Source: Hirudo medicinalis
Taxonomy: Eukaryota > Annelida > Clitellata > Hirudinida > Hirudinidae
NCBI GenBank assembly: GCA_011800805.1
Contig: MPNW01000622.1
Coordinates: 142,023 to 166,078 of the forward strand
DNA: 24,056 nt
Reading direction: 5' to 3'
In this document: positions 1 to 9,672 of the stretch, piece after piece
Layout of the letters: every line of letters begins with the position of its first letter
Numbering within the stretch: the first letter of the stretch is position 1
Program-made: the position numbers and the translations under genes
The notes under the pieces: generated by a model
The model's database searches: none
Told to the model about the DNA's origin: nothing
The model's input: the letters and a program-made list of their open reading frames with translations, nothing else

Positions 1-28
1 CTTCGATAAAAGAAAACACCGATCACAT

Positions 29-160
29 CATCATCATCGTCATCGTCGTCATCGTCATCGTTATTATCGTCATCATCATCATCATCATCGTCGTCGTCGT
101 CGTCGTCATCATCATCATCATCACCATCATCATCGTCATCGTCATCATCGTCGTCGTCAT
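29..160. repeat. ATC/GTC trinucleotide microsatellite
   Basis: About 130 bases of CAT/CGT units. The long Met/Thr-rich open frames here are artefacts of the repeat. Confidence 0.9.
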
Positions 161-204
161 GAATGGACAATTAAATGTTAGTAATGGAGAATTGCAGTGT
201 TGAT

Positions 205-470
205 CTATTTTGCCGTCTATTTTGTGACAAAGTTCTGAGAAGACGTCTTCCAGTCTCACATCCAGGACCACCAAAAATTCGGTCCCCTAGGCTCAAAAGC
301 TACGGGTCCTTAAGTTATGTTAATGTCATAATGGAAAAGCGGAGTAATGGTCATGATTGAAATCTTTTAAAACTCGAACGGTCCCAAAAACTTGGCGGGC
401 CCCGGGCACTTGCACCCTTCTCATACAGCGGCCCCGCTCATACAGTATCTGTCAGATTCATAACGATTCC
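205..470 (+). repeat. Dispersed GC-rich repeat A, copy 1
   Basis: It shares about 250 bases with 10215-10455 in the same orientation: CGTCTATTTTGTG, AGACGTCTTCC, TCTCA.ATCCAGGACC, CCTAGGC, TTATGTCAAT, CATAATGGAAA, and GGGCACTT to TATCTGTCAGATTCA at the end. On the minus strand VLDVRLEDVFSELCHKID and the matching VLDMRPEDVFS in copy 2 hint at a once-coding sequence. Probably a DNA-transposon remnant; the class is unknown. Confidence 0.62.
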
Positions 471-1224
471 ACGAAATGAAAAACAGACAAGCGAAGCTAC
501 AATTCAAAGTGAGATAATAACACGTCTTCCATCTCTTTCTTCTCATACTTAACACGAAAGGTTCCTCCTTATTATTGTTTTACAAAAACTTTAATCCACG
601 ACTGTATTATTGGATTCTAATCCCCTAATTCTCTCTCTATACCATCTGTGTCTTACCATCTGTATCATCTGTTTTTGATAGGTATGAAAGACAGGCAGGT
701 CGGAACCCGCCATAAATAGACACCAAGCTTTACCGTTTGGTTCACCTTTTGGAGCTTGTTGGACAAAGAAACAGCATTTTTCTGCCTTTAGAAGGTACTT
801 TATTTGAGAAATTAATCATAAAATAATATCAGTAATTTTTTCCTGTAATTATTATTTATTATTTTGTTGGTAATATTTATTTGTTATAATTTATTTTAAT
901 GAATATTCATGGAATTATCATCAGCTCCGAAAGTGCGTGCTTCTGCAACTGGGTAGTTTCTAGTTATTTGTAGTTATTTTCTGACTTTGTAAATACTTTC
1001 ACATTTTCCTGCGAATTTAGATTACAATGCTTTTACTTTGACGATCATAATTTTGATGTAATTGTTTAAGCCACAATTATTGTAATATTACTTAATAACT
1101 GTAATGCATTGTAATGACTGTCTCATATTTCTATATCACTGTATTAGCTCAATTATTCATAGTACCATCACCAAGTTTGAATTTTAATTTTGAATAGGTA
1201 ATAGTCGAATAAAAAATGACTATT
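471..1224. other. Gene-free AT-rich stretch
   Basis: I see no open frame, splice-bounded exon or known repeat here, only AT-rich sequence between repeats A and B. Confidence 0.5.
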
Positions 1225-1226
1225 TG

Positions 1227-1265
<39 letters not shown>

Positions 1266-1434
1266 TGTCATGAAAGAATCATGTAAACAGTGAAGCAATA
1301 TTATGTTGCTTGCACATTTGGTCATTTTGCTGCAAATAAGGATTAAATAAAATCTCGAGTCTTTACGTCAAGAAATATGCTGTCCATTTTAAATAATATT
1401 TAGAGAAATGTCAAATATTACAACGAATTAAGTT
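1225..1434 (+). repeat. Dispersed AT-rich repeat B, copy 1
   Basis: An (AAT)n run (about 1229-1263) is followed by about 170 bases (GAAGCAAT.TT..GTTGCTTGCACATTTG, TTTTGCTGCAAATAAGG, AAGAAATATGCTGTCCAT, TTTAGAGAAATGTCAAATATT, GAATTAAGTTTCA) that recur inverted at 9235-9470. A GAC/GAT run then follows in both copies. No coding capacity; class unknown. Confidence 0.7.
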
Positions 1435-1517
1435 TCAGATAGTAATTGAAGAAGATGACGATGACGATGTTAACGAAGACGACGATGCTTATTGTGATGA
1501 TGAAGATAGTTGTGACT

Positions 1518-2051
1518 ATGATGCAAGAATCATCGTCAATTCTAACGGAAAGTGGTGAGACTGTTGTTGACGACAGTGGAATAAAGAACGAGAGTTTAGC
1601 TGCTAAAGCAGGTGAGATAGGTTGATCCTAAGTGATCGCTATGTTATTACGATAATCACTCGTAACTATCAATATTTCTCTTTACCAGTTATCGATGCTT
1701 TTCTATCATACGCTGAAGAGGCTGAAATCCTGGCAGCGATAGCAGACGTAGATGATGAACCACGCTTAATTATTTAGTCCAGGAGGGGATGTTGGTGAAA
1801 TCGAGTATTTATTTAGACGTATTGCTGAAGCCGCAAGAGTCTCCGAAGACGGCATTCACATCAAACAGACTTTACCTGACTATGTACTTGTGTCGTCTGA
1901 TAAATTTGTTAGAGACGTAAAGATTGAAGTTCGCGATTCAGACAAATATCAAGACACGTCATTGGAAGCTCCATTGAATGCTTCATCGGTAACTGTAACT
2001 CTGCAAGCCTCCAAAGACGAATCGCCAATCGATTGGTTATTCAAAGGTTAA
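1518..2051 (+). pseudogene. Unrecognised plus-strand gene with a one-base frame break
   Basis: Exon 1 (ATG 1518 or upstream, to 1611) ends A-GCA-G|GTGAGA. Exon 2 opens at 1689 after TTTACCAG in matching phase and reads VIDAFLSYAEEAEILAAIAD until TAG at 1775-1777. One base out of frame, a 90-codon open stretch (1779-2051) follows directly: PGGDVGEIEYLFRRIAE, DYVLVSSDKFVRDVKIEV, DWLFKG, then TAA overlapping an AATAAA at 2050-2055. Removing one T of the ATTTAG run would make exon 2 continuous, so this is a one-base insertion, either real or a consensus error. Codon use looks coding throughout. The region upstream of 1518 is a GAT/GAC-rich run open in two frames, so the true start is unsure. I do not recognise the protein; it is mostly hydrophilic with a helical, Ala/Glu-rich middle. 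Confidence 0.55.
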
Positions 2052-2055
2052 TAAA
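2050..2055 (+). terminator. AATAAA overlapping the stop of the 1518-2051 gene
   Basis: The hexamer begins on the last two bases of the TAA stop. This is compact but workable as a polyadenylation signal and supports the plus-strand reading of the gene. Confidence 0.35.
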
Positions 2056-2258
2056 GTTACTCTGTTTGACAAAATATTATCCACGGTGGGATGAAGGACA
2101 AATGAGGAATTCTTTCTTAGTGTATGAAATAACAAAAAATTTGATTTCTTAAAATTTAATGATAATCTATTTACAATAAAGCATTTGTGAATAATAACGA
2201 ATTCATCGTTCAAAGTGGAAAAAGATTGTCAATGTGATCGGTTGTATAAGCAACAACG

Positions 2259-2510
2259 TCACCAGCATATAACAAAAAACTCGCTACAATGAGTGGGATC
2301 TTTTAAATAAGCGCGCAATAGCTTGTTATTAGTTTGGCAAGATTCGAGAATGACAGGTGTCATCCATGGTTGTTTACAACGATTAGAAGATTTGGTCACA
2401 GGGTACAAGGGAAAACAAGTATCGTAAATTTTAATGTAAAGGGCAAAAAATGCTTGTAAGCTGAGAAACATTATTTGTATTACCTGCATTACAAACGTCA
2501 GACCAATCAC
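2259..2510 (-). mobile_element. Fragment of a non-LTR retrotransposon (LINE) ORF2-like protein
   Basis: The minus-strand reading IYDTCFPLYPV, KQPWMTPVILESCQTNNKLLRAYLKDPT (in two blocks) matches the linker between the endonuclease and reverse-transcriptase domains of animal LINEs, where 'CFPxK...KPWIT..I..SIK.KNKLYK.FLK.P' is typical. Only this linker is readable; the reverse-transcriptase core that should follow is absent and the reading frame ends at once. It is an old fragment, not an active element. The wider region 2511-3150 on the same strand has broken open stretches (for example 2741-3007) that may be more of it, but I cannot show this. Confidence 0.55.
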
Positions 2511-3150
2511 AATGCAGCTAATAAGTCGTGGAACATATGTTTGGCTTCTTCGTTGACTTTCCTGACGTAGCTTGAATTTTAGACCAATTTGTTCAAACTT
2601 GGGAGGATATTGTAAGTAAATGATAAATGATCCGAGGTATCATCAATTAAATTATTTGGTGACGTGGAAAATTAGTTAAGATGTTATCTAATGCAGTTTG
2701 GGATCAATTTTAGGAGTAATTCTGGTTGGCTTAGTAAGAATCAAAACCGTAAACTGAAACCACAGGAAACAATGTTATCATAAAAGTCCACAGCTGCAGC
2801 AGTTAGTGTCTGAAATATTAACATTGAAACATTGAAAGAAGATAAAAGTGTCTCTTGTGAGTTGATAAAAATTCCAATAAATTCTGGTGAATTCAACAGT
2901 GAATAAACTCGTATTGCTATTTGGATGTCTATAAATAACACCCACGCAAATATCAAAGGATTAAAGTGAAAAAATAAATAAAAAATAATAATAATAACCA
3001 CAAGCAATTAAAAAGGAGTAATTGGAAGTTTTAAGAGTTGTTTGGTTGACTAATCGTAGCTAGTATTCGATCTTGATTCGCATTTTACGATCTTTTTCAA
3101 CGTGCCTGAAATAATAAAGGAAGATGAACAAAGCAGGAAAAGTGTTTCGT
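2511..3150. other. Gene-free stretch, possibly eroded LINE sequence
   Basis: There are only short broken frames on the minus strand next to the LINE fragment. The 3' UTR of the decarboxylase homologue probably begins near 3157. Confidence 0.4.
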
Positions 3151-3156
3151 GAATTC

Positions 3157-3162
3157 TTTATT
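3157..3162 (-). terminator. Polyadenylation signal AATAAA for the decarboxylase homologue
   Basis: AATAAA on the minus strand lies about 150 bases past the TAA stop at 3310-3312, a normal distance for a 3' UTR. It is the first such hexamer downstream of the stop that I see. Confidence 0.5.
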
Positions 3163-3309
3163 ACTTGCAACTACTTGGCCACGTGACATGACTTCTAACA
3201 AACCAGATAATTTATCGAAGACTACGCAGCTAAGCAACAACATCAACTAGCTCTTTCAACAACAACCACAACAATACAATGACAATTAATATTAATGAGC
3301 AGCAGTAGG

Positions 3310-6300
3310 TTATTTCACATAAGACTGAACAATACTACGAGCGACCCCCTCCTTTATAATCTCTGCCACCGTTTCCTCGCTTATTCTTCTAATTTCGACC
3401 AGAACCTGATCCAAGTCTTTGACTTCGGTGGCAGGATTGTTCATGATGACCTTGAAGAAGGTCGGCAGTTCAAGGTCGTGAATGCTGAGCAAGGTCAAGT
3501 CGGTTAGTTTTAATCTCCTTTTTGAGCTTGAGGTCGTCAGGTCCTGGCTTTTCCCCACCTTGAGGTGCGATGGGTCGAAGCAGCCAATCAAACAATTGCC
3601 TTGAGTGTTTACCTTCTCTACGACTTTCTGGGTCAGCTGGAGTTCAAAGGTTTCTTTGATAATGATGACGATGATGACGATGACGATGATGATGGTGATG
3701 AACGATGACTATGATGAGACGACTGCGATGACAACCTGTGACAACGTTTCCATGACGTCATCTCGTTCTCCATCCCTCAGTACTTCCGGCACGAACCAGA
3801 AACATACGGTGACAAATTCAAACTGTTTTTTAAAGATTAACTCAACTAAATATTTTTTCTGTTGTTTTAAATGTTGTTATTCGCGTTGGCATAAATAAAA
3901 TATTAAATGTTCAGAACGTTTGTTATTAAATGATCAGATTATAATAATAATATCTATAAATAATTAATTAAGAATGGCGCTAAAAGTAAATTTAGATTGG
4001 AAAACCTCAGGTAGAACCAGATGAAAACCTTCAGAACTCAGCAACAGTTCAGTGAAATGCCTTTGAAATGAAAAAAATTCCATTTATTACTATGTTTCAA
4101 AAATAATGTATATATAAATTATATCAATTTTAAAAACATCTTCCATAATATTATTAACAATAATTAATAATAAGTTGATTTTAAGATCCAGCTAATGTCA
4201 TCATAATCGACCCCAATAGCCATTCCGCCCATTTTATCACGTCCTTCGACAGTCTACCTGGCAGGTAAAAGAGTCTTTCCACGTGTTTGGCCATGCCTCA
4301 TGGCCCCGGGCACGCCATACCAACCACAACTTGAAGACATCGTTGTGTCTTCCACATTGAATGGCCTTGTCTCCGGTGTCGTAAGCCATGTCATAATGTT
4401 TGTCTTGTTGGAAGAGGTAGGTGGCACAGGTGGAATTGCACGCTTCCAGAAGTCCCTGGAAAGAGGGCGTGGTTTGGGTGTGAATGAATGAATGATTCAT
4501 AATTGGTATTATTTACTTAAAATTATTATTAATTATTACTGTTGTTGTTGTTGTTGTTGATGATGCATGTTAAGGAAGGTAACCAGACAATTGCGCACAT
4601 TGAACACAAATTAAGATCAAATTAAACACAAGTTATTGAAAATTGCATTTCGGTGCTCAATATTTCAAATTTGTGAAGACTTTAATTGAAATGTTTTGAG
4701 TTTGTTGAAAATATCAATTCGTCGTTCATTTAGTTATATATAGTTATAAAGCAGCTATAAATACGAAGCTCTACATGACCAAGTTGCTCACATTGTAGGG
4801 TTATCAAGAAGAGAAAGAAAAGCTTTGTTTTTTGAGGCTAAATGGCTAATTTGCAATAATTTTTGTTTATTCCAAGAGTTTTTGTAAATTTAAGAATATT
4901 CGTGACACTTGCCTGTTTACCCTGATTTAGTTTCACATAATTTTGTTAATAAGTTGAAATAAACGACGGTATCAATATATGTCGAATTTATTGTTGGATT
5001 TATTCGGCTCACAAATGGTATTATCTGGGCCGCCCCTATGTTAGGCCAATTTGGTATTGGAAAAAGCAAAAAATAAAGGTCGTGAGCGTAAATTTTAAAT
5101 ATTTTAAAATCCGGGCGGACCCTGGACACATGCCCCCTTCTCGGCGACCCTGTCCTTAAATTCCACACTTGAGTAATATTCTTGTTAAATCATGTAGATC
5201 TACTTATACTAAAATTACGTAAATTCCATTTTAAAAAGCCATAATATTTCTGTGGTTAATTGTGTGCAATTGTCCTTGTGTGCAAGAGTCCGAGTCATGG
5301 AACCGCTAAGGAATGTAAGGATCGGTAGTACACAAGCAACTATGACTTTGCAAATTTGTGAATTAGCTATTAAGTGTTGTTGCTGTTTTAGGAACACATT
5401 TAACAAATGTAACTTAATTGCACTTAAATAATATGAACGGTATTTCATTTCGGACCTTTTCACGGATCAAGATGGCCGAACATTGAAGCATGACACCGAG
5501 CATGTTGTGACAGTTCCACGTGACAGAATGTGCCCTGTGGTGATGATGACGATGACAATATCGAAACAAATAATGACGATAACAACAACAACAACAACTA
5601 TATTTACAGCATTAACTCATTTACATTGCGCCAAGGTTCTTAAGATTCGTTGTTAATCAAGTGATGACAAAGACAACGATGATGATGATGACGACAATGA
5701 CAATGACACTAATGATGGTGATGATGATTACAGTGGTGGTGGTGATGATGATAATGTCAATAATCTAAATGGGTTTTTATAACTGCATTTGTATCACGAG
5801 TTTTCCATAGTTAACTCGTTAATTCTACAGTGGCGTGCAGGTTGGCCGAATGGGTTGCGTTCCTGCATTGCGGCGGTAATAGTAACAGTCGTAGTGTGTC
5901 GTGTTCGAAACCAGCCTGCACTGCCGCAAGCGGCCTTGGGAAGGAGCGCTATATAAATGGTTAACAAGAAGCGCCTCCGATATGCATATAGCGCTATATA
6001 AATGAAGTACATTTACATTTTATTATTATTATTATATTTTCAACCAACCTTCTTATTCCTCTGACAAGGTGGCAGTGATCCTTCGACAGCAGGACACTTC
6101 CGCCATGGGATGCCTGAGTTATCGTTGTAATGATGATTATGATTATATTTCGTATAAATCACTAATAATATTTTTTATTATTGTTGTCATTGGTTTTTAT
6201 CATAATAATAATAAGCAGAATGATAATAATATTAATAATTAATAACATTAATTACTAAAAACTTACATCCACGTGCAGCCACAAATCATGTTTCTCACAG

Positions 6301-6720
6301 ACGTCTGCAATCTCCGTCAAGACGTCAAACGATCCCAACATGGCTGAACCGCAATTGGTTGACACGAAAAATGGCACCGCCCCTTCGACCTTTGACTTTC
6401 TGATCTTCGCGTCGAGGTCAGAGGCCATCATTTGGCCTCTGTATTGTTTTACGCAAATTATGATTTGATGATAAAGAATTCTTCAATTTAAAACCAACCA
6501 GACTTTTTAGCAACACTCAACATGTTTGTATGTTTGTGTTTAAGAATGCGAGCTGCTTAAGGTTTGTATATCAAACAAAACGTTGTTTTTTAAACAAATC
6601 ATAAACAACGCAAAACAGAGCATACAAACCAACCTTGCATTGCATTCAACGAAGACAACATTCTTCAAACCCAGCCCCAGTATCACACCTGATCTGATGA
6701 GAGAGGAACTGCACTAAAAG

Positions 6721-6764
<44 letters not shown>

Positions 6765-9145
6765 GATGATGATTGGGCTAATGATGGTCGGTGTGGAACA
6801 ACGGTGCATTTGAGCAGCGACACAAAACTTTTCAACATTCCAAGATGTTTTTAGAAATCAGTGCAAATCGCAACAAGACTTTCGCATCCGCAAAAGTTTG
6901 TGAATGTTTTATTTGAAATTGATTTATTATCAACGAATTGAAAGTCAGTCAATGACTTACCAACACAAATTCGTAGAGGTAATGAAGACAGAGTAAATCA
7001 GCAAAATAAGAAAAAAATCGCAATAATTTAAAATTGTATTCCATAACTTTTCTGTAATTTACCTCTATTACAAACCCAATCAACTCACCTGTGCAGTGAC
7101 AAACATGACCAGTTGAGGGCACCTTGACATGCCTTCAGACTTGCACTCGGGCTTCAGTTTGTGCCTGGCCACTGCGATGGCGTACATGTTCGATATTGCG
7201 CCACCTATCGAGTGGATTGTTTTTAGTCTTCATGTAATTCTAAGTCTACTTTTTAATTTTTTTTTTTAAGTTGTAAAAAGACATGTTTGAAATGATTTTG
7301 AGAGGCTGAAAAAAGAAGTTGAAAGAAAGAAGAGTCCCAGAAAGATGTTGAATCGATGCATAAATGAATAGGAGACTAAATGATCATCTAATAATCAATC
7401 CATTATCAGTTAATTAACCCGGTGCAAATATTCCGTCGCCGCATGCTTCCGGCCACCCGATTAAAGATCTCATCTTCGTCAGGATGATGTCTTCTATGAG
7501 GATGAATACTGGTGCTATTTCGTAAGTGAACCTGATAGGGTGAGGTACATGACTTTGACGATGACTATGACGATGACGATAATGATGATGACGACGACGA
7601 TAACGATGACGATGAAAATGATGATCTCGACATACATATTGGTGTTCGCCGTGGCAGTCAGCCATTCTCCCGCCAAAGATATGACGTCGATGCCACTCGT
7701 CGGACTGTTTAAAGCCCTTGGATGTCCTGATGTCAATCAATCAATCAATCAATCAATATTGAAAAATATTATTTCTTTCAATCATATTAAAGGTAAGTTT
7801 GACATGGGATGCTACAATTAAATAATGAAGTACTGAAACACTTCCTCTAAAGATCTTTAAAAAGATTAATGGTTCGCCATCTGGCGAATGAAATGGAAGA
7901 ACTCCCCAATGGCGAGCATGCCGGTAAATGAAAATCGTATGACGACGAAATTTGTTCCCAAACAATAATAATGAAAATTAATAGTAAATAATAAAAATTA
8001 ACGTTTAAAAATCATTAACAAACAATAAATTTATAATAACAGCAATAATAATGATTGATGACAATGCGTTTATTATTAATGGGGAACATTCGGGAATTAC
8101 CAATAACTACGATTAACCACCACGAAACCTGATGATGATGCGTTTCTTCTGGTTATTAAATCAACTTACAAACACGTTTTCGACTCGTGATCCACTCTTT
8201 CCAACTTAATTAAATGGTTTCTATGTAATCAAAGGTCTTACTCACGACTCCGAACTTTTCGAGATTTGTGAAGATTTTCAAAATAATATTTTTTTTTATT
8301 AAAGTAAGTCGTATAATTTATAATCATAAAAATCTTCCCTAATCCCTGAAGAACCATGAAAATAAATGCAAATTTGCCGGAAATTCTACAATAACGCAGT
8401 TGCTTATTCATTTAAAATTCGATTTTGTGTCCAGACTCGTGTGCAAATGACGGAAAAATTTGTGTGATTAATGGCCTATTAAAATATTTTTTGTTAATGT
8501 AATATTATTTTTGTTCTTTTTAAATTTAAATTTATTTTATTAAAAATTCATCATGACATCTTCGATCAACGAGAATAAGGTCTTCCGGGGTCAAAATTTC
8601 ACCTTTTTTGACACATCCCTTTAAAATGGCTTCCAGGTCCAGCAAGATTTCCTCCAGACTTTCAGCCTCGTCTGAGAGCTGCAAAATGGACTCCAAGCCC
8701 CGACCCAATTCTTGACCTGCTTTCGACAAATCGGGATTGGTTATTTTCTGGGTCGGTTCGAATGTCGAGGTCACGTGATCGATGATCAAATTCGATGCCG
8801 CCAATAAGAACTTCTCCGTCCTAAGTCCAGCTGTTGCGCAATTTATTTCTTTAATTTCAGACTGATGTCATCATCGTCATCACAACCACCGCCGCCGCCA
8901 TTTGCGCAATAGATTAATCATAACCATCACCATATCATCATCACAGTTACGAGCTCACCGAGCTTATTCAAACCTTCACTTATTCTTGTTTTTTTCCGTT
9001 CTCCATCTTCTTCATCATCATCTTCGGAAATGCTTTCTGCTTGAAACTCTTTGCCGGAGTGAGTTTCGGGGTAAAGATCTAAAAACAACGATCGTCATCA
9101 TCATTATTACCATCGCCGCAGTCGTCGTCGATATCATCATCATCG

Positions 9146-9176
<31 letters not shown>

Positions 9177-9420
9177 AGTCGTCGTCGTCGTCGTCTTCAT
9201 CATCATCATCGTCATTATCTTGAAAATTTACTTTATGAAACTTAATTCATTATAATATTTGACATTTCTCTAAATATAATTTAAGATGGACAGCATATTT
9301 CTTGACTTAAAGACTCGTGATTGGTAGCTTTTATTTAAGCCTTATTTGCAGCAAAATGAGCAAATGTGCAAGCAACCTAGCATTGCTTCACCGTTGACAT
9401 AATTCTTTCAATGCTTATTA

Positions 9421-9461
<41 letters not shown>

Positions 9462-9672
9462 TATTTATTTGAGTTGATGTTGTGATTACTCAATTAATTA
9501 TCAAGTTTTATCAATCCAGTTGTCTAAACTGACCGCTGGAGAACATCATTCTGAACGAGCCAACTTGAACGTCTTTGCACCTGTGAGCTTGGTTGACCTT
9601 AACCTTCGAGGTCATGGCCCCGAATCCCTCACGGAACAATTGTTGCACCCTTGTATGCCATGGTTCGTCCAT
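3310..9672 (-). CDS. Group II PLP-dependent decarboxylase homologue (CSAD/GAD family), 14 exons, active-site lysine lost
   Basis: Exons in gene order: 9672-9534, 9078-8959, 8830-8603, 7726-7636, 7531-7419, 7204-7089, 6713-6634, 6438-6267, 6113-6049, 5534-5456, 4455-4258, 4060-4006, 3822-3736, 3636-3310. All introns are GT-AG. Phases agree at every junction except exon 11 to 12. About 623 residues are expected. Family landmarks appear in order: [63 protein letters not shown]. Active family members decarboxylate cysteine sulfinate, aspartate or glutamate in the cytosol, giving taurine precursors, beta-alanine or GABA. Here the PLP lysine of NPHK is Asn (NCHN, codon 5504-5506), the PLP-stacking His is Ser, and the Trp of DASW is His, so ordinary catalysis looks unlikely. 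The HVD aspartate is kept. The first two exons are an unmatched, partly acidic extension. Exon 11 has a frame conflict of two bases. Identity of the family is sure; whether the gene is a functional pseudoenzyme or a pseudogene is open. Confidence 0.92.
3655..3720. repeat. GAT/GAC microsatellite in the last intron of the decarboxylase homologue
   Basis: GATGACGATGATGACGATGACGATGATG. On the transcribed strand it is (CAT/CGT)n and lies directly upstream of the exon 14 acceptor (3637), replacing a normal polypyrimidine tract. Confidence 0.85.
4500..4565. repeat. ATT- and GTT-repeat patch
   Basis: ATT-rich bases followed by (GTT)7 and GATGATG, in intron 10 of the decarboxylase homologue. Confidence 0.75.
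5025..5160 (+). repeat. Dispersed GC-rich repeat A, copy 3 (3' part)
   Basis: GGGCCGCCCCTATGTTA...CCAATTTGGTATTGGAAAA and CCCTGGACACATGCCCCCTTCTCGGCGACCCTG in pieces match the second half of copies 1 and 2, with an AT-rich insertion between. It lies in intron 10 of the decarboxylase homologue. Confidence 0.5.
5541..5757. repeat. GAT/GAC and AAC microsatellites in intron 9
   Basis: Several patches: GATGATGACGATGAC (5541-5555), (AAC)n near 5580-5597, and a longer GAT/GAC/GGT tract (5677-5755). The first patch is the pyrimidine-poor CAT repeat just before the exon 10 acceptor on the minus strand. Confidence 0.8.
5830..6042 (+). mobile_element. tRNA-derived SINE, copy 1
   Basis: The head carries polymerase III boxes: box A TTGGCCGAATGG (5842-5853) and box B GTGTTCGAAACC (5901-5912), about 50 bases apart. 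The body has two GCGCTATATAAATG motifs (near 5947 and 5992), and the tail is an (ATT)n run ending near 6040. GCGCTATATAAATG followed by (ATT)n is a 3' end I know from many animal SINEs. The copy lies in intron 9 of the decarboxylase homologue, and its tail stops only a few bases from the exon 9 donor (6048). Confidence 0.75.
6719..6768. repeat. (GTT)n microsatellite
   Basis: About fourteen GTT units followed by GATGATGATT, starting directly at the exon 7 acceptor (6714-6715) of the decarboxylase homologue. Confidence 0.85.
7553..7628. repeat. GAT/GAC microsatellite in intron 4
   Basis: A mixed GAC/GAT tract between exons 4 and 5. On the transcribed strand it is (CAT/CGT)n leading into the exon 5 acceptor (7532). 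Confidence 0.85.
7738..7756. repeat. (CAAT)n tetranucleotide repeat
   Basis: About five TCAA/CAAT units directly upstream (minus strand) of the exon 4 acceptor at 7727. Confidence 0.7.
8959..9672 (-). CDS. Exons 1-2 of the decarboxylase homologue: lineage-specific N-terminal extension
   Basis: Exon 1 runs from an ATG at 9672 to a GGTCAGT donor (last base 9534, phase 1). Exon 2 starts at 9078 after a TTTTTAG acceptor and ends at 8959 before GTGAGC, also phase 1. Joined, they give about 86 residues that lead in frame into exon 3, which has recognisable family sequence ([23 protein letters not shown]). Exon 2 holds a short acidic run ([12 protein letters not shown]) followed by basic residues. 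I see no signal peptide. The N-terminal parts of this family vary between members, so homology cannot confirm these exons; the support is three consecutive phase matches plus exon lengths of 139 and 120 bases that keep the frame open. A different first exon remains possible. Confidence 0.62.
9093..9222. repeat. ATC/GTC microsatellite in intron 1
   Basis: CATCATCATTATTACC, then long CAT and CGT arrays. It abuts repeat B copy 2 and seems to be that repeat's GAT/GAC tail. Confidence 0.85.
9228..9470 (-). repeat. Dispersed AT-rich repeat B, copy 2 (inverted)
   Basis: On the minus strand it matches copy 1 at roughly nine bases in ten, with the same order: (AAT)n, unique core, then a GAT/GAC run. 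It lies in intron 1 of the decarboxylase homologue, 8 kb from copy 1. Confidence 0.7.
9416..9470. repeat. (ATT)n microsatellite of repeat B
   Basis: Sixteen or so ATT units closing repeat B copy 2. Confidence 0.85.

Noticed and set aside
5842..5912. Possible functional tRNA gene
   Set aside because: Box A and box B are present, but no cloverleaf stems form around them and the sequence continues into a SINE body and tail.
6719..6768. CRISPR-like regular repeat
   Set aside because: It is a simple (GTT)n microsatellite with no spacers, in a eukaryotic genome.
8902..9255. 117-codon plus-strand open frame
   Set aside because: It crosses exon 2 of the decarboxylase homologue on the other strand and a CAT/CGT microsatellite; the composition comes from the repeat.
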